Source of the DNA: S015-6 sp964384945
GTDB taxonomy: Bacteria; Desulfobacterota; DSWW01
DNA length: 64,000 nucleotides
Direction of reading: 5' to 3'
Assembly (NCBI GenBank): GCA_964384945.1
Contig: CAYLMK010000002.1
Span: forward strand, 186,001-250,000
This document shows, piece after piece, positions 1 to 9,232 of this stretch. Position numbers and translations under genes: made by a program. The notes under the pieces are model-generated. The model searched no databases. It saw only the letters and a list, made by a program, of their open reading frames with translations, and was not told the origin of the DNA. Each line of letters opens with the position of its first letter. Positions within the stretch are counted from its first letter, which is position 1.

Positions 1-206
1 GGCATGTCCTGCTGGATCGCTCTTCGATACCTACCGGAAATCTCACCGGCCGCCCGGCCCTCCAGGAACCCCTGCACGATCCAGAGGCCGAGCGCACCGA
101 CCAGAAACCCGCCCAGGAGGTTCAAGAGATCCCGCAGCCAGAGGCGGGGTTTTCGGCCCGGCGTCCCTTTCCTGGGCTTCCCCTTCTTACCCTTGTTCGC
201 AGCCAT
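1..206 (-). CDS. Hypothetical membrane-anchored protein (N-terminal part, runs off window)
   Basis: The reading frame opens at an ATG (first base 206) behind a strong Shine-Dalgarno, GGAGGAG, 7 nt upstream, and stays open to the window edge, giving 68 codons. The N-terminus is very basic (Lys/Arg/Gly/Pro rich, about residues 4-22). One hydrophobic segment follows (about 27-45, rich in Leu, Gly, Phe and Val), so it looks like a signal-anchor or single-pass inner-membrane protein with a positive cytoplasmic tail. It is divergent from the MMPL gene. I do not recognise the family and the C-terminal domain is outside the window. Confidence 0.6.
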   Translation of the reverse strand, partial: MAANKGKKGKPRKGTPGRKPRLWLRDLLNLLGGFLVGALGLWIVQGFLEGRAAGEISGRYRRAIQQDM

Positions 207-258
207 CCGAAGCTCCTCCGTCCGGTCGAGCGGACCACCCGCCCCGCTGCACCGAACC

Positions 259-287
259 TTGCCAACCGGGAAGCCGTACCCTAAATT
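259..287 (+). promoter_or_regulatory. Probable sigma-70 promoter of the MMPL gene
   Basis: TTGCCA (259-264), a 17-nt spacer and TAAATT (282-287) lie in the divergent gap ahead of the exporter gene. The -35 matches consensus at 5 of 6 positions and the -10 at 4 of 6. Confidence 0.45.
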
Positions 288-379
288 GAGATCCGAGACA
301 CTGTCAAGGGAGACTCGCGGGCGGATGCCCTGCAATGCACCCGGGGAAGCGGCACAAGAAACCGGAAACGGAACCCTCC

Positions 380-2764
380 ATGGCAAGAGCACCCGGCAAG
401 AACCGACGCTCCTTCGAGGGCCTGCCCCCCGGAGGAATCCCGCCCGGCCTGCCCGAAGCCCTGCTTCGGCACCGGTTCCCGATCCTTGCGATCCTCTGCC
501 TGCTCACCCTCGCAGGCATCTGCGGGATCCTTCATTTGCGGGCGGACTTCTCCTTCGAGACGCTATTCCTCTCGGACGACGAAGAGGCGGAGTTCTACCG
601 GGCCTTCAAGGAGCGATTCGAGGAGTCGAGCCGGGACATCATTGTGATCCTCCAGGGAGAGGACCTGTTTCTTCCCGAGGGCCTGGCCCTCGTCCGGCGG
701 CTCACCGACGCCCTCGAAAAGATCCACGGAATCGAGAAAGTGGTGAGCATCCTGAATGCGCCCTTCATTCAGGCAACGGCCGAAGGCATTGTGATCGAAG
801 CCCTAGCAGAACGCCTCCCGGAAGACCCGGAAGGTGTTCAGGCTTTGAGAGACAAGGCCCTTGGCAACCGCCTGTTTCGCCGCTGGCTCATCTCGGAAGA
901 CGGAACGACCCTGGCCTTGTTCGGCCGGCTGGCCCCGTTCGTACAGACCGAAAAGGAGAAGAGTCCTGTCGTCGAGCAGGTCCAATCGGTGACCGGATCG
1001 ATCGTGGGTTCCCGTTTCCCGGTCGCCTATTCCGGGATTCCGACCATTCAGAAAGAATACACGAACCGGGGCCTGAGGGACCTGCAGGGCTTCATCCTGT
1101 TGAGCGCCTGCATCGTCTGCGTGTTCCTCTACCTTTCCTTCCGGAGCGCGGCCGGGGTCTGTCTGCCGCAGGCCACCGTAAGCGTGAGCGTCGTCCTTCT
1201 GCTCGGGCTGATGTCCCTTTGCGGCGAGGAGATCAATCTGATCAACAACGTGGTCCCCAGCCTCCTGCTCGTCTACGGCATCGCGGACTCGATTCATCTG
1301 ATCCATCGCTATTACGAAGAGCTGGGAAGAGGAGGCTCCCGGAAGGAGGCCCTGATCGCGACGATCCGCACCATGGCTGCCGCGTGTTTCATGACGAGCT
1401 TCACGACGGCCGTGGGCTTCCTGTCGCTCACGACCGCCACGATCCATGTCGTCAAGACCTTCGGCCTGTTTGCAGGCGTGGGCATCCTGTTGGCCTTCTC
1501 CGTCACGATCCTGCTCCTTCCCATCCTGCTTTCGCTCGGCCCGGGGTCGGAGCCAAGAGCGAGGGTACGGGCGGGCGAGGGCATGATCGCCAGAATCCTT
1601 CTGGCCGTCGGCGTTCTGAACGAGAAGCACCCGCGGCTCTTGATCGGCGCCGGAGTCCTCCTGCTTCTCGCCTCGCTCCTCCTTTCGAACCGCCTGGGCA
1701 TCGAGGCCCACCTTTTCGAGGAACTCGCGGAGGACGACCCCATGGTTCAGGCCAACCGGATCTTGGAGGACAAGCTCGCCGGCATCATCACCTTCGAGAT
1801 ACAGGTCGGGGCCGGCGAACCGGAGGGAGCCCTGGACCCCGGGTTTCTCACCCGACTCGATCGCCTGGAGGCCTTCGTGGCCTCTCAGCCCTGGATTCGC
1901 AAGAGCCTGTCCGTCGCCGATATTCTCAAGGAGATGCACCAGGCCATGCACGGCGGGGACCCGGCCTTCTACCGCGTGCCGGAGTCCAGAGAACTCGCCG
2001 CGCAGTATCTGCTCCTGTACGAGGCCTCCGGAAACCAGCAGGATATCGACGTGCTTCTCACCCCGGACAGGTCCCATGCGCGGATCGTGAACCAGGGGAT
2101 CGACATGGGAAGCCGGAACTACTTCGAGCTCAAGGCCAGGACCGAGGCGAGGGCGGCGGAACTGTTCCTCCCTCCGGCTTCCTTCCGGGTTACGGGCAGG
2201 AGCCTGCTGGCGATGCGGGCGGTCGACAACGTCATCCGGGACATGCTGATGAGCCTGCTCACCGCATTCCTCGTGATCTGTGCGGCCGTATCCCTGCTCT
2301 TCCGCTCCTGGAAAGTGGGCCTGATCAGCATGGTCCCGAATGTGATCCCCCTCGTGATGACGATGGGCTTCATGGGCATCGCAGGGATCGCCCTGCGGAC
2401 CTCCACCCTGATCATTTTTTCGGTCTCGCTGGGAATCGCGGTGGACGACACGATCCATTACCTGACACGTTTCCGCGAAGAGCTCTTTCGCACGGGCGAC
2501 TACACGGGCTCCATGCACCGCGCGCTGCAGAGCGCGGGCCGGGCGATCCTCCTGACCACCCTCATCATGATCGCGGGCTTCGCCGTCTTCCTCTCCTCGG
2601 ATTTCAAGGCGAGCCGGGACTTCGGCCTCCTGGCCAGCATGACGCTGGGCGCCGCACTGCTGGGCTCTCTGTTGTTCCTGCCGGCCTCGATCAACCTGAT
2701 CAAGCCGTGGGGGGGCGAAATACGAGCGGCCCGGCCCGGGGAGCGACCCGCCCCCGGCGCGTGA
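380..2764 (+). CDS. MMPL/RND-superfamily exporter protein
   Basis: A 794-residue inner-membrane protein with the duplicated RND layout. Each half has one N-terminal membrane helix, a large periplasmic domain and then a cluster of about five helices. The first-half cluster (around residues 240-390) contains a GIADSIHLIHRYYEE motif. The second-half cluster (around 620-780) contains the matching GIAVDDTIHYLTRFREE motif; these acidic motifs are where RND proteins carry proton-relay residues. It resembles the hydrophobe/amphiphile or sterol-sensing-like exporters (COG1033), which move lipids or hydrophobic compounds; the substrate cannot be read from sequence. I chose ATG 380 (GGAA 6 nt upstream). 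An in-frame ATG at 335 is an alternative with no better ribosome site. No membrane-fusion partner is adjacent. The stop codon sits in the loop of the terminator hairpin. Confidence 0.85.
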   Translation: MARAPGKNRRSFEGLPPGGIPPGLPEALLRHRFPILAILCLLTLAGICGILHLRADFSFETLFLSDDEEAEFYRAFKERFEESSRDIIVILQGEDLFLPEGLALVRRLTDALEKIHGIEKVVSILNAPFIQATAEGIVIEALAERLPEDPEGVQALRDKALGNRLFRRWLISEDGTTLALFGRLAPFVQTEKEKSPVVEQVQSVTGSIVGSRFPVAYSGIPTIQKEYTNRGLRDLQGFILLSACIVCVFLYLSFRSAAGVCLPQATVSVSVVLLLGLMSLCGEEINLINNVVPSLLLVYGIADSIHLIHRYYEELGRGGSRKEALIATIRTMAAACFMTSFTTAVGFLSLTTATIHVVKTFGLFAGVGILLAFSVTILLLPILLSLGPGSEPRARVRAGEGMIARILLAVGVLNEKHPRLLIGAGVLLLLASLLLSNRLGIEAHLFEELAEDDPMVQANRILEDKLAGIITFEIQVGAGEPEGALDPGFLTRLDRLEAFVASQPWIRKSLSVADILKEMHQAMHGGDPAFYRVPESRELAAQYLLLYEASGNQQDIDVLLTPDRSHARIVNQGIDMGSRNYFELKARTEARAAELFLPPASFRVTGRSLLAMRAVDNVIRDMLMSLLTAFLVICAAVSLLFRSWKVGLISMVPNVIPLVMTMGFMGIAGIALRTSTLIIFSVSLGIAVDDTIHYLTRFREELFRTGDYTGSMHRALQSAGRAILLTTLIMIAGFAVFLSSDFKASRDFGLLASMTLGAALLGSLLFLPASINLIKPWGGEIRAARPGERPAPGA

Positions 2765-2785
2765 CCGGGCGCCGGGGCGTTTTTT
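2752..2785 (+). terminator. Intrinsic terminator of the MMPL gene
   Basis: A perfect 9-bp GC stem (2752-2760 with 2769-2777) and an 8-nt loop holding the MMPL stop codon are followed by a run of six T (2780-2785). This separates the exporter from the mutase gene. Confidence 0.8.
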
Positions 2786-2845
2786 GCATCCCCCGGTGGG
2801 GAGACGATCATCTCTATCAGTAAATCCAGACGGAGGACGTCTCGC

Positions 2846-4501
2846 ATGCCGGAATCCAAGAGCGCAGGCAACAAAGCCCAGGCGGCGACGGGGCCCGAGA
2901 AGGACGCCCCCCCGGTCCGGAACGCCTCGGGAATTCCGCTGAAGCCCTTCTACACCCATGAAGACGCGGCCGACCTCATCCTGAGCGAGCCGGGCCGGTA
3001 CCCCTTCACCCGCGGCCTTTTCGACACCGGCTACCGCTCGAGGCTCTGGACCATGCGGCAGTATGCGGGATACGCCACGGCCGAAGAGAGCAACAAGCGG
3101 TTCCGGGTTCTGCTGGAGCAGGGGCAGACCGGCCTGAGCGTGGCCTTCGACCTTCCGACCCAGATGGGCTACGACTCGGATCACCCCCTGGCGCAGGGCG
3201 AGACCGGGAAGGTCGGTGTCGTCATCAACTCCCTCAAGGACATGGAGTTCCTGCTGAAGGACATTCCCCTGGACAGGGTCACCACCTCGATGACCATCAA
3301 CGCGCCCGCCGCGATCCTGCTCGCGATGTACATGGTTGTGGCCGAAAAGCAGGGGGTATCGCCGGACCAGCTCAGCGGAACGGTTCAAAACGATATTTTG
3401 AAGGAATACGTAGCGCGCGGCACCTACATCTACCCTCCGAGACCTTCGGTTCGGCTGGCCGCGGACCTGATGGCCTACTGCGCCAAGCACGTCCCAAAGT
3501 GGAACGCGATCAGCGTGAGCGGCTACCACATCCGCGATGCCGGGTCGACCGCGGTGCAGGAAATGGCCTTCAGCCTCGCGAACGCCCTTGCGTATGTGGA
3601 CGCGGTTCTCGAACGGGGCCTCGCGATCGACGACTTCGCCCCGCGCATCTCCTGGATCTTCAATACCCACAACGACTTCTTCCAGGAAGTGGCCAAGTAC
3701 CGGGCCCTGCGCAAGATCTGGGCGGGCCTGATGCGCGATCGCTACGGGGCGAAATCCGACCGCTCCTGCATGCTCCGCACGCACACCCAGACCGGAGGCT
3801 CCACCCTGACCACCCAGCAACCGGAAAACAACATCGTGCGGGCCGCCTTCCAGGCCCTCGCCGCGGTCCTGGGCGGCGTGCAGTCCCTCGCCCTGTCCTG
3901 TTTCGACGAGGGGCTCGCCATTCCGACCGAATTCGCGCAGCAGATGGCGCTCCGCACCCAGCAGATCATCGCCCACGAGACCGGGGTCACCGCGGTGACC
4001 GACCCGCTGGGGGGATCCTACTACGTCGAGTGGCTCACCGCGGAACTGGAGAGGAAGGTGAGGGAGGAGTTGGGCCGGATTGAGGCCATGGGCGGGGCGA
4101 TCGAAGCCGTGGAAAAGGGCTACTACCAGCGGGAAATCCAGGAGGCGGCCTACCGATTCCAGCAGGCGGTCGACTCCGGCGAACAGGTCGTGGTCGGCGT
4201 AAATCGTTACGAGAAGTCGGTGGCCGGGGGGCTTGGGGCGCGAGGCCGCGAGATCTTCTCCGTGGACCAGGAGGCCGTCCGGGCGGAGCAGACCCGGAGG
4301 CTCGACGAACTGAAGAGAACCCGCAACGCGGCCGCGGTCGCATCGAGCCTCGCGGGGCTCGTCAAGGCCGCCGAGGACACCCGTGAGAACCTGATGCCCC
4401 CCATCCTCACCGCCGTGAGGGCGTACGCGACCCTCGGGGAGATGTGCGACGCGTTGCGCCGGGTCTGGGGGAAATTCGACGACTCGGCCGTGGCCTTCTA
4501 A
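2846..4501 (+). CDS. Acyl-CoA mutase large (catalytic) subunit, methylmalonyl-CoA mutase type
   Basis: 551 residues matching the TIM-barrel catalytic part of coenzyme-B12-dependent acyl-CoA mutases. It ends before any cobalamin-binding domain, so this is the two-polypeptide form, which needs a separate small B12-binding subunit not seen in this window. Two substrate-selecting positions are visible: Tyr73 in RQYAG and Arg191 in YVARGTY. In characterised enzymes Tyr/Arg goes with methylmalonyl-CoA, Phe/Gln with isobutyryl-CoA and Ile/Gln with 2-hydroxyisobutyryl-CoA, so succinyl-CoA to methylmalonyl-CoA interconversion is the likely reaction. This fits propionate metabolism. A GGAGG lies ahead of ATG 2846, after the MMPL terminator. 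The Bcp gene follows by 52 nt. No meaB or epimerase gene is next to it. Confidence 0.9.
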   Translation: MPESKSAGNKAQAATGPEKDAPPVRNASGIPLKPFYTHEDAADLILSEPGRYPFTRGLFDTGYRSRLWTMRQYAGYATAEESNKRFRVLLEQGQTGLSVAFDLPTQMGYDSDHPLAQGETGKVGVVINSLKDMEFLLKDIPLDRVTTSMTINAPAAILLAMYMVVAEKQGVSPDQLSGTVQNDILKEYVARGTYIYPPRPSVRLAADLMAYCAKHVPKWNAISVSGYHIRDAGSTAVQEMAFSLANALAYVDAVLERGLAIDDFAPRISWIFNTHNDFFQEVAKYRALRKIWAGLMRDRYGAKSDRSCMLRTHTQTGGSTLTTQQPENNIVRAAFQALAAVLGGVQSLALSCFDEGLAIPTEFAQQMALRTQQIIAHETGVTAVTDPLGGSYYVEWLTAELERKVREELGRIEAMGGAIEAVEKGYYQREIQEAAYRFQQAVDSGEQVVVGVNRYEKSVAGGLGARGREIFSVDQEAVRAEQTRRLDELKRTRNAAAVASSLAGLVKAAEDTRENLMPPILTAVRAYATLGEMCDALRRVWGKFDDSAVAF

Positions 4502-4553
4502 CCCTCAGGAAGCACGGCCCGCCCACAACCCACGCAGAACCGGGAGGAAAGAT

Positions 4554-5024
4554 ATGACGGAACTGAAACCAAAGGACAAGGCACCGCTCTTCTCCTTGCC
4601 GGACTCGTCCGGGAAAAAGGTGAAGCTATCCGATTTCAAGGGGAAAAAGGTTCTCCTCTATTTCTACCCGAAGGCCGACACGCCGGGCTGCACGACGCAG
4701 GCATGCAGCGTGCGCGATGCCTCGAAACCTCTTGCCTCGCGCAATGTCGCCGTCCTGGGCATCAGCCCGGACGAACCCGAGAAGCTCGGCAAGTTCGACA
4801 GGAAATACGGTCTCGGGTTTCCCCTGCTCTCGGATTCGGACAACAAGGTTGCCAAGGCATACTGGGCCTGGGGGGAGAAATCGATGTACGGGAAAAAGTA
4901 CGAGGGAATCCTCCGCTCCTCCTTTCTCCTGGACGAGAAGGGTGCGATCCTCCGGGCCTGGTACAAGGTGAGTCCGAAAGACACCGTCCCCTTGGCCCTG
5001 AAGGAACTGGAGGGGGCGGGGTAG
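4554..5024 (+). CDS. bcp: Thiol peroxidase Bcp (atypical peroxiredoxin, BCP/PrxQ type)
   Basis: 156 residues, full length for BCP/PrxQ. It reduces hydroperoxides in the cytoplasm using thioredoxin-type reductants. The active site PGCTTQAC gives peroxidatic Cys46 and resolving Cys51, five residues apart, typical of the two-cysteine intramolecular-disulfide class. The N-terminus (KAPLFSLPDSSG, then LYFYPKADTPGC) is canonical. GGGAGG lies 7-8 nt ahead of ATG 4554. It sits 52 nt after the mutase gene and may be co-transcribed. It converges on the GH57 gene with 20 nt between stops. Confidence 0.93.
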   Translation: MTELKPKDKAPLFSLPDSSGKKVKLSDFKGKKVLLYFYPKADTPGCTTQACSVRDASKPLASRNVAVLGISPDEPEKLGKFDRKYGLGFPLLSDSDNKVAKAYWAWGEKSMYGKKYEGILRSSFLLDEKGAILRAWYKVSPKDTVPLALKELEGAG

Positions 5025-5044
5025 CCCGCTCGGGGGCGGAGGCC

Positions 5045-7504
5045 TCACCGAAGGTTCGTCGGAAGCGCCTCGGGATGGAGATGAATGCGTGACGCAAAGG
5101 CGGAGACGGCCTCCTTGTGGGCCTCCAGAAAGCCCGATCTCCGGCTGCAGACCAAGACATAAAGATTCTGGATGTTCCAGAGGTTGAGTTGGATCCCGAG
5201 CAGACCGGCCGCCTCCAGGACCCAACCGGCCCGGGCCAGGCTCGCATCGATTCCGTCCTCCTTGAACAGCCCTCGAACCGCTTCTTCGAGGAGCACAAGG
5301 AGGCGCCGCTCCCACTCCTGGGGCTCCGGCCTGTACCCCCACCTGCGGGCCTGCTCGAGCAGTTCTGCGAAGGCTTGCAGATCCTCCCGGCTCTCCAGCC
5401 GGCCGGCGAGCCCGCGGATTCTTCTCTCCGTCGACACCTTTGCGGCCATGTTCATCGGTTCGGGAATCGGGTACCTCAAGCTTGCAAGCCTTTGCAGCAG
5501 GGCCTGATCCTGGTCGAAGAGCTGTTCGAAGAGCACCTGGTAATCCTCGATGCGCTGTTGGAGGGTCTCCTCGACGATCTTTCGCTGTTCGTCCAGGAAG
5601 AGATCCTGCAGCTGGTGGGTCGGTCTCTGGAAGGTCTCGAACAGCCGCAGGTAGAGATCGCCCATGGAGCCGCTCCGGAAGAGGTCCGTCAACTCCCGCC
5701 TCAGGGCTCCGTAGGCGTCCGGATCGCCGTAGGGCATCCAAAAAAACTGCACGTCCATGCCTCCGAAGTGCACCACGGCAAAGACCCTTCTTGCCTTCTC
5801 CAGGGTGACCATGGAGACGACCTCGGCCGAGCCGACCGCGAAATGGGCCGGGCCGGTCTCCTGGATCGATGTGTCGAGACGGTTCACCTTGTAGGCATGC
5901 CCGATCAGGGGAGACGAATCCTGCGCGAGAATCCGATTGATCGCAAAGTGGGCGAGCACCCTCTCCAGGTCCGTCACGGCCGGCTTAACCTCCCGCTTCC
6001 AAAGCTCCCTTCCGTTCCGGATGTCGGGGTCGTTGCTCGGGGCCTGTTCGAGCAGCCCGAGGAACTCGCCTTCGAGCAGAACGGGGTAATTCCTTTCCGC
6101 CAGTTGAATCGCCCGGGCCGCCAGCTTGAGCACCAGGACCGTCTCGATCCCCGCGATGTCCTCGAAGAACCAGGCGCAACTGGTGAACATGAGCTGGCCG
6201 TGCCTTTCCATTTCGAGCAGCTTGAGCGCGCTCGTGGCCTCCGGCTCCGTCAGCTCCCGGCCGGCCGCGGCGGACAGGTAGCCGCGGGCCTGCTTCTCGC
6301 CCCGGTCGAGCAGAACGCGGATGTAACCATCGAAGGCGGCCCACGGGTCCTGGAAAAACGCCCGACCCTCCCTTTCGAACAGGTCGTCCAGGCGGGCCTT
6401 CAGTCCGTTCAAGGCCGCCCGAAGAGGCCCACGCCAGCGCTGGTGGGCCGAGGACCCGCTCGGGCGGCAGCCGCAATCGGACCGCCAGCGCTCCACGCCG
6501 TGCGCGCAGCTCCAGGAGCTCATCTCCACGATCTGCGCCTCCGCCTCGGGAGGATGCAGCGAGAGGAACTCGGCGTAGTTGGTCAAACGCACCTCCGGGT
6601 CTCCCTCGATCCGGGAGATGAGATAGGCCAGCGACATCTCCCCGAAGCGATGGTGATGGCCGAAGGTCTCTCCGTCCGTCGCGAAATGCACGAGCTGCGC
6701 TTCCTGCCGAAACGGATCGAACCGGGACCGCATGTGCTGGAAAAAACACTCGCCGTCGCTCAGCAGCCTCTCGAAGGCGACCCGCTGAGCCGTCTCCCCG
6801 TCGTAGAAAAACAGGGCGATTTCCCGGCCCGAGGGCAGGCGGCATCGAAAGGCCCGCCTCGTGTCCAGCCCGTCCCGCCGGAAGCCCTCCCGCTGCCCCG
6901 CCCCGGCCGGCCGGGTTCCTCCGGCCTGCCGGGGGCTCAGCACGGTGAACCGTATGCCGTTGTCGACCAGAACCTCGAGCGTCTCGGTATCGACCGCCGT
7001 CTCCGGAAGCCACATTCCCTCCGGCTCCCGCTGGAAGTAGTGGCGGAAGACCTCGATCCCCCAGCGCACCTGCACGGTCTTGTCCCTTCGTCCGGACAGG
7101 GGAAGGATGGTGTGGTTGTAAGCCTGCGCGATCGCGTTCCCGTGCCCTCCGCATCTTTCCGCGCTCTTGCGGTCCGCCTCCAGGATCGACTCCAGGGTCC
7201 GGCGCGCGTGGCGCTCCATCCAGCCGAGGAGCGTGGGACCTATGTTGAAGCTGATCCACTCGTAGTTGTTGATCATCCGATGGACCCGTCCGTCCCGGTC
7301 GACGATCCGGGCGTGCGCGTTGGGGGCGTAACACTCGGCGCGGATCCGTTCGTTCCAATCGTGGTAAGGGGCGGCCGAGTCCTCCACCTCGATCGCCTCG
7401 AGCCACGGATTCTCTCGGGGAGGCTGGTAGAAATGGCCGTGAATGCAGAAATAGCGCTTCCGATCGTCTCGGCCTGGCCCGGGCGTTCCTGCCGTCTCTT
7501 GCAT
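5045..7504 (-). CDS. Glycoside hydrolase family 57 protein with DUF3536
   Basis: 819 residues. The first ~340 carry the GH57 fold signature: HGHFYQPPRENPW near residue 22, GPTLLGWME, AYNHTILPL, WLPETAVD and FATDGETFGHH. The last matches the GH57 region that holds a catalytic acid. The C-terminal half (about 400-700) corresponds to the DUF3536 module usually fused to this GH57 branch. GH57 enzymes are retaining alpha-glucanases, branching enzymes or amylopullulanases; this subgroup is uncharacterised, so glycogen or alpha-glucan processing is only an inference. No signal peptide is visible, so it is probably cytoplasmic. ATG 7504 has AGGAAG about 8 nt upstream. It is divergent from the sigma-54 regulator and no glycogen genes are adjacent. 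Confidence 0.85.
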   Translation of the reverse strand: MQETAGTPGPGRDDRKRYFCIHGHFYQPPRENPWLEAIEVEDSAAPYHDWNERIRAECYAPNAHARIVDRDGRVHRMINNYEWISFNIGPTLLGWMERHARRTLESILEADRKSAERCGGHGNAIAQAYNHTILPLSGRRDKTVQVRWGIEVFRHYFQREPEGMWLPETAVDTETLEVLVDNGIRFTVLSPRQAGGTRPAGAGQREGFRRDGLDTRRAFRCRLPSGREIALFFYDGETAQRVAFERLLSDGECFFQHMRSRFDPFRQEAQLVHFATDGETFGHHHRFGEMSLAYLISRIEGDPEVRLTNYAEFLSLHPPEAEAQIVEMSSWSCAHGVERWRSDCGCRPSGSSAHQRWRGPLRAALNGLKARLDDLFEREGRAFFQDPWAAFDGYIRVLLDRGEKQARGYLSAAAGRELTEPEATSALKLLEMERHGQLMFTSCAWFFEDIAGIETVLVLKLAARAIQLAERNYPVLLEGEFLGLLEQAPSNDPDIRNGRELWKREVKPAVTDLERVLAHFAINRILAQDSSPLIGHAYKVNRLDTSIQETGPAHFAVGSAEVVSMVTLEKARRVFAVVHFGGMDVQFFWMPYGDPDAYGALRRELTDLFRSGSMGDLYLRLFETFQRPTHQLQDLFLDEQRKIVEETLQQRIEDYQVLFEQLFDQDQALLQRLASLRYPIPEPMNMAAKVSTERRIRGLAGRLESREDLQAFAELLEQARRWGYRPEPQEWERRLLVLLEEAVRGLFKEDGIDASLARAGWVLEAAGLLGIQLNLWNIQNLYVLVCSRRSGFLEAHKEAVSAFASRIHLHPEALPTNLR

Positions 7505-7617
7505 CTGGCGTCTTCCTTCTTGCCGTGGTCGGTTCGGTGCCGTATTGTACAGAAGAGCCGGGTTTCCTCCTAGCCCCTGCCGGAGGAGAGTGCATGAAGA
7601 GTAGACGAAGATTTTAC

Positions 7618-7646
7618 TTGAAAAAAGAGCGCCTCACTGATAAAAA
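7618..7646 (+). promoter_or_regulatory. Possible promoter of the sigma-54 regulator gene
   Basis: TTGAAA (7618-7623), 17 nt, TAAAAA (7641-7646) in the roughly 300-bp divergent gap between the GH57 and regulator genes. The -10 is only 4 of 6. A hairpin with a T-run follows at once, so any transcript would have a long leader. Confidence 0.35.
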
Positions 7647-7670
7647 CCTTTTGGAAAGCCCAGCGTGGCA

Positions 7671-7692
7671 GGGCCGGCGTGGCCCCTTTTTT
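7671..7692 (+). terminator. Small terminator-like hairpin in the leader of the regulator gene
   Basis: GGGCC (7671-7675), a 5-nt loop, GGCCC (7681-7685), then C and six T. The stem is short but followed by a proper T-run. It lies about 120 nt ahead of the regulator start and some 20 nt after the predicted transcription start, where an attenuator would be. Confidence 0.3.
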
Positions 7693-7810
7693 GCTTCCCT
7701 TCCGAAGGCGCCAAGGCGGACACCGAGGGGCAACTTCACCGCAGATGCTTGCCGCCCGCTGCCCCTGTCGGCTCTCTTCAGGTCTGAAACCCCTGGAAGG
7801 AGGCCCAGGC

Positions 7811-9232
7811 GTGCAGAGCCCGCAAGACTATCCGGAACTGCAGAAGGCCGAGACCCGCGTGCTCGTCGTCGAAGACGACCCGTCTTTGTGCCGGATCCTG
7901 GAGGCCTTCCTCCGGCAGGAATCCTACCAGGCCGCATCCTGCACTGCGGCTCCGGAGGCATTGGAAAGACTGAAACAAGAGAGTTTTCATCTCGTTCTCC
8001 TGGATCTTGCCCTGCCCCCCTCCAACCGTGTCTCCGAAGGACTGGCCCTGATGGAGCAATGCCTGCGCTCGGCACGGCACACCAAGATCGTCATCATCAC
8101 CGGCGAAGGGACCGTCGAAACGGCGATGGACTGCATCCGCCGGGGAGCGGAAGACTATCTCGTCAAGCCGATCGACCTGGCCAAGCTGTCGGTCGTTTTC
8201 GAGCGCGCCCTCCAGAGGCAGAAACTCGAGCAATGGACCGAGTCGGTTCAGTCGGAACGGATCGAAAATGCAAGGCTGGGGAAACTGCTGGGCCAAAGCT
8301 TCCTCATGAAGAGGGTCTACGCGAAGATCCGGCATGCCGCGGGCAGGGACGCCAACGTCCTGATCCTGGGAGAGAGCGGAACCGGCAAGGGGCTGGTGGC
8401 CGAGACGATCCACGATCTGAGCCGGAGGCGGAACAAGCCCTTCGTGAAGGTCAATTGCACGGCCCTGTCCGAGGGATTGCTCGAGAGCGAGCTCTTCGGG
8501 CACAGGAAGGGCTCCTTCACCGGCGCCATCCAGGATCGAATCGGCAAGTTCGAGTTCTCCAACGGCGGGACACTCTTCCTGGACGAGATCGGCGAGATCC
8601 CCCCTCGGATTCAATCCAAGCTCCTTCACGCGGTCGAGGACAAGGAGATTCAGCGCATTGGGGGCAACCAGCCCATCCGCGTGGATATCCGCATCATCGC
8701 AGCGACCAACTCGAACATCCGGGAACTGATGAACAAGAAGCGGTTCCGGGCGGATCTGTACTACCGTCTGAACACGACCATGATCACGATCCCTCCCTTG
8801 CGCACGCGGGACCGGGACATCCAGCTGCTTGCGGACGCGTGCATGAAGGAATTCAACCATTATCGGTACAAAGGCTTCACGCTGCCCGCCTATGAGAAGC
8901 TCATGCAGCACAACTGGCCGGGGAACGTGCGGGAGCTCCGGTCGGTCATCTACAGGGCCATGGGCGGCGCCCCGGAAGGGGGATGGATCGAGCCTCACCA
9001 TCTCGAGATGGACAGCGACCCTGAAGAAGGAATCCAGGAGAGCGGACCCCGGAGCCTGGAGGAAAGCCTCACCCGTTACGAGAGACTGATTCTTCTGACC
9101 GCCTTGAGCCGGAACCGCGGAAACGTGAGCAAGACCGCCAAGGAGCTCCGGATCACGCGGTCCGGCCTGCACAAGAAGATCATCCGCCTGCATATTCGAA
9201 AAGAGGAATTCGCCTGCGAAGCCCTCTCGTAG
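7811..9232 (+). CDS. Sigma-54-dependent response regulator (receiver, AAA+, Fis-type HTH)
   Basis: 473 residues counted from GTG 7811, which has a near-perfect GGAAGGAGG 7 nt upstream; the open frame extends further 5' but without a ribosome site. The receiver domain (about 15-130) has the acidic pocket EDD 21-23, phosphoacceptor Asp65 in LVLLDLALP and Lys119. The AAA+ domain (about 155-390) has Walker A GESGTGKG (187-194), the sigma-54-contacting loop as GSFTGA (234-239) and Walker B LFLDEI (255-260). A Fis-like helix-turn-helix closes the protein (about 425-470, NRGNVSKTAKELRITRSGL). It activates sigma-54 promoters on phosphorylation. No histidine kinase is adjacent, so its partner and targets are unknown. 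Confidence 0.92.
   Translation: MQSPQDYPELQKAETRVLVVEDDPSLCRILEAFLRQESYQAASCTAAPEALERLKQESFHLVLLDLALPPSNRVSEGLALMEQCLRSARHTKIVIITGEGTVETAMDCIRRGAEDYLVKPIDLAKLSVVFERALQRQKLEQWTESVQSERIENARLGKLLGQSFLMKRVYAKIRHAAGRDANVLILGESGTGKGLVAETIHDLSRRRNKPFVKVNCTALSEGLLESELFGHRKGSFTGAIQDRIGKFEFSNGGTLFLDEIGEIPPRIQSKLLHAVEDKEIQRIGGNQPIRVDIRIIAATNSNIRELMNKKRFRADLYYRLNTTMITIPPLRTRDRDIQLLADACMKEFNHYRYKGFTLPAYEKLMQHNWPGNVRELRSVIYRAMGGAPEGGWIEPHHLEMDSDPEEGIQESGPRSLEESLTRYERLILLTALSRNRGNVSKTAKELRITRSGLHKKIIRLHIRKEEFACEALS

Noticed and set aside
803..3976. Minus-strand open frame of 1057 codons opposite the MMPL and mutase genes
   Set aside because: Composition is Gly/Arg/Asp/His-rich with no domain, and it is antisense to two well-supported genes; it is a third-position-GC shadow.
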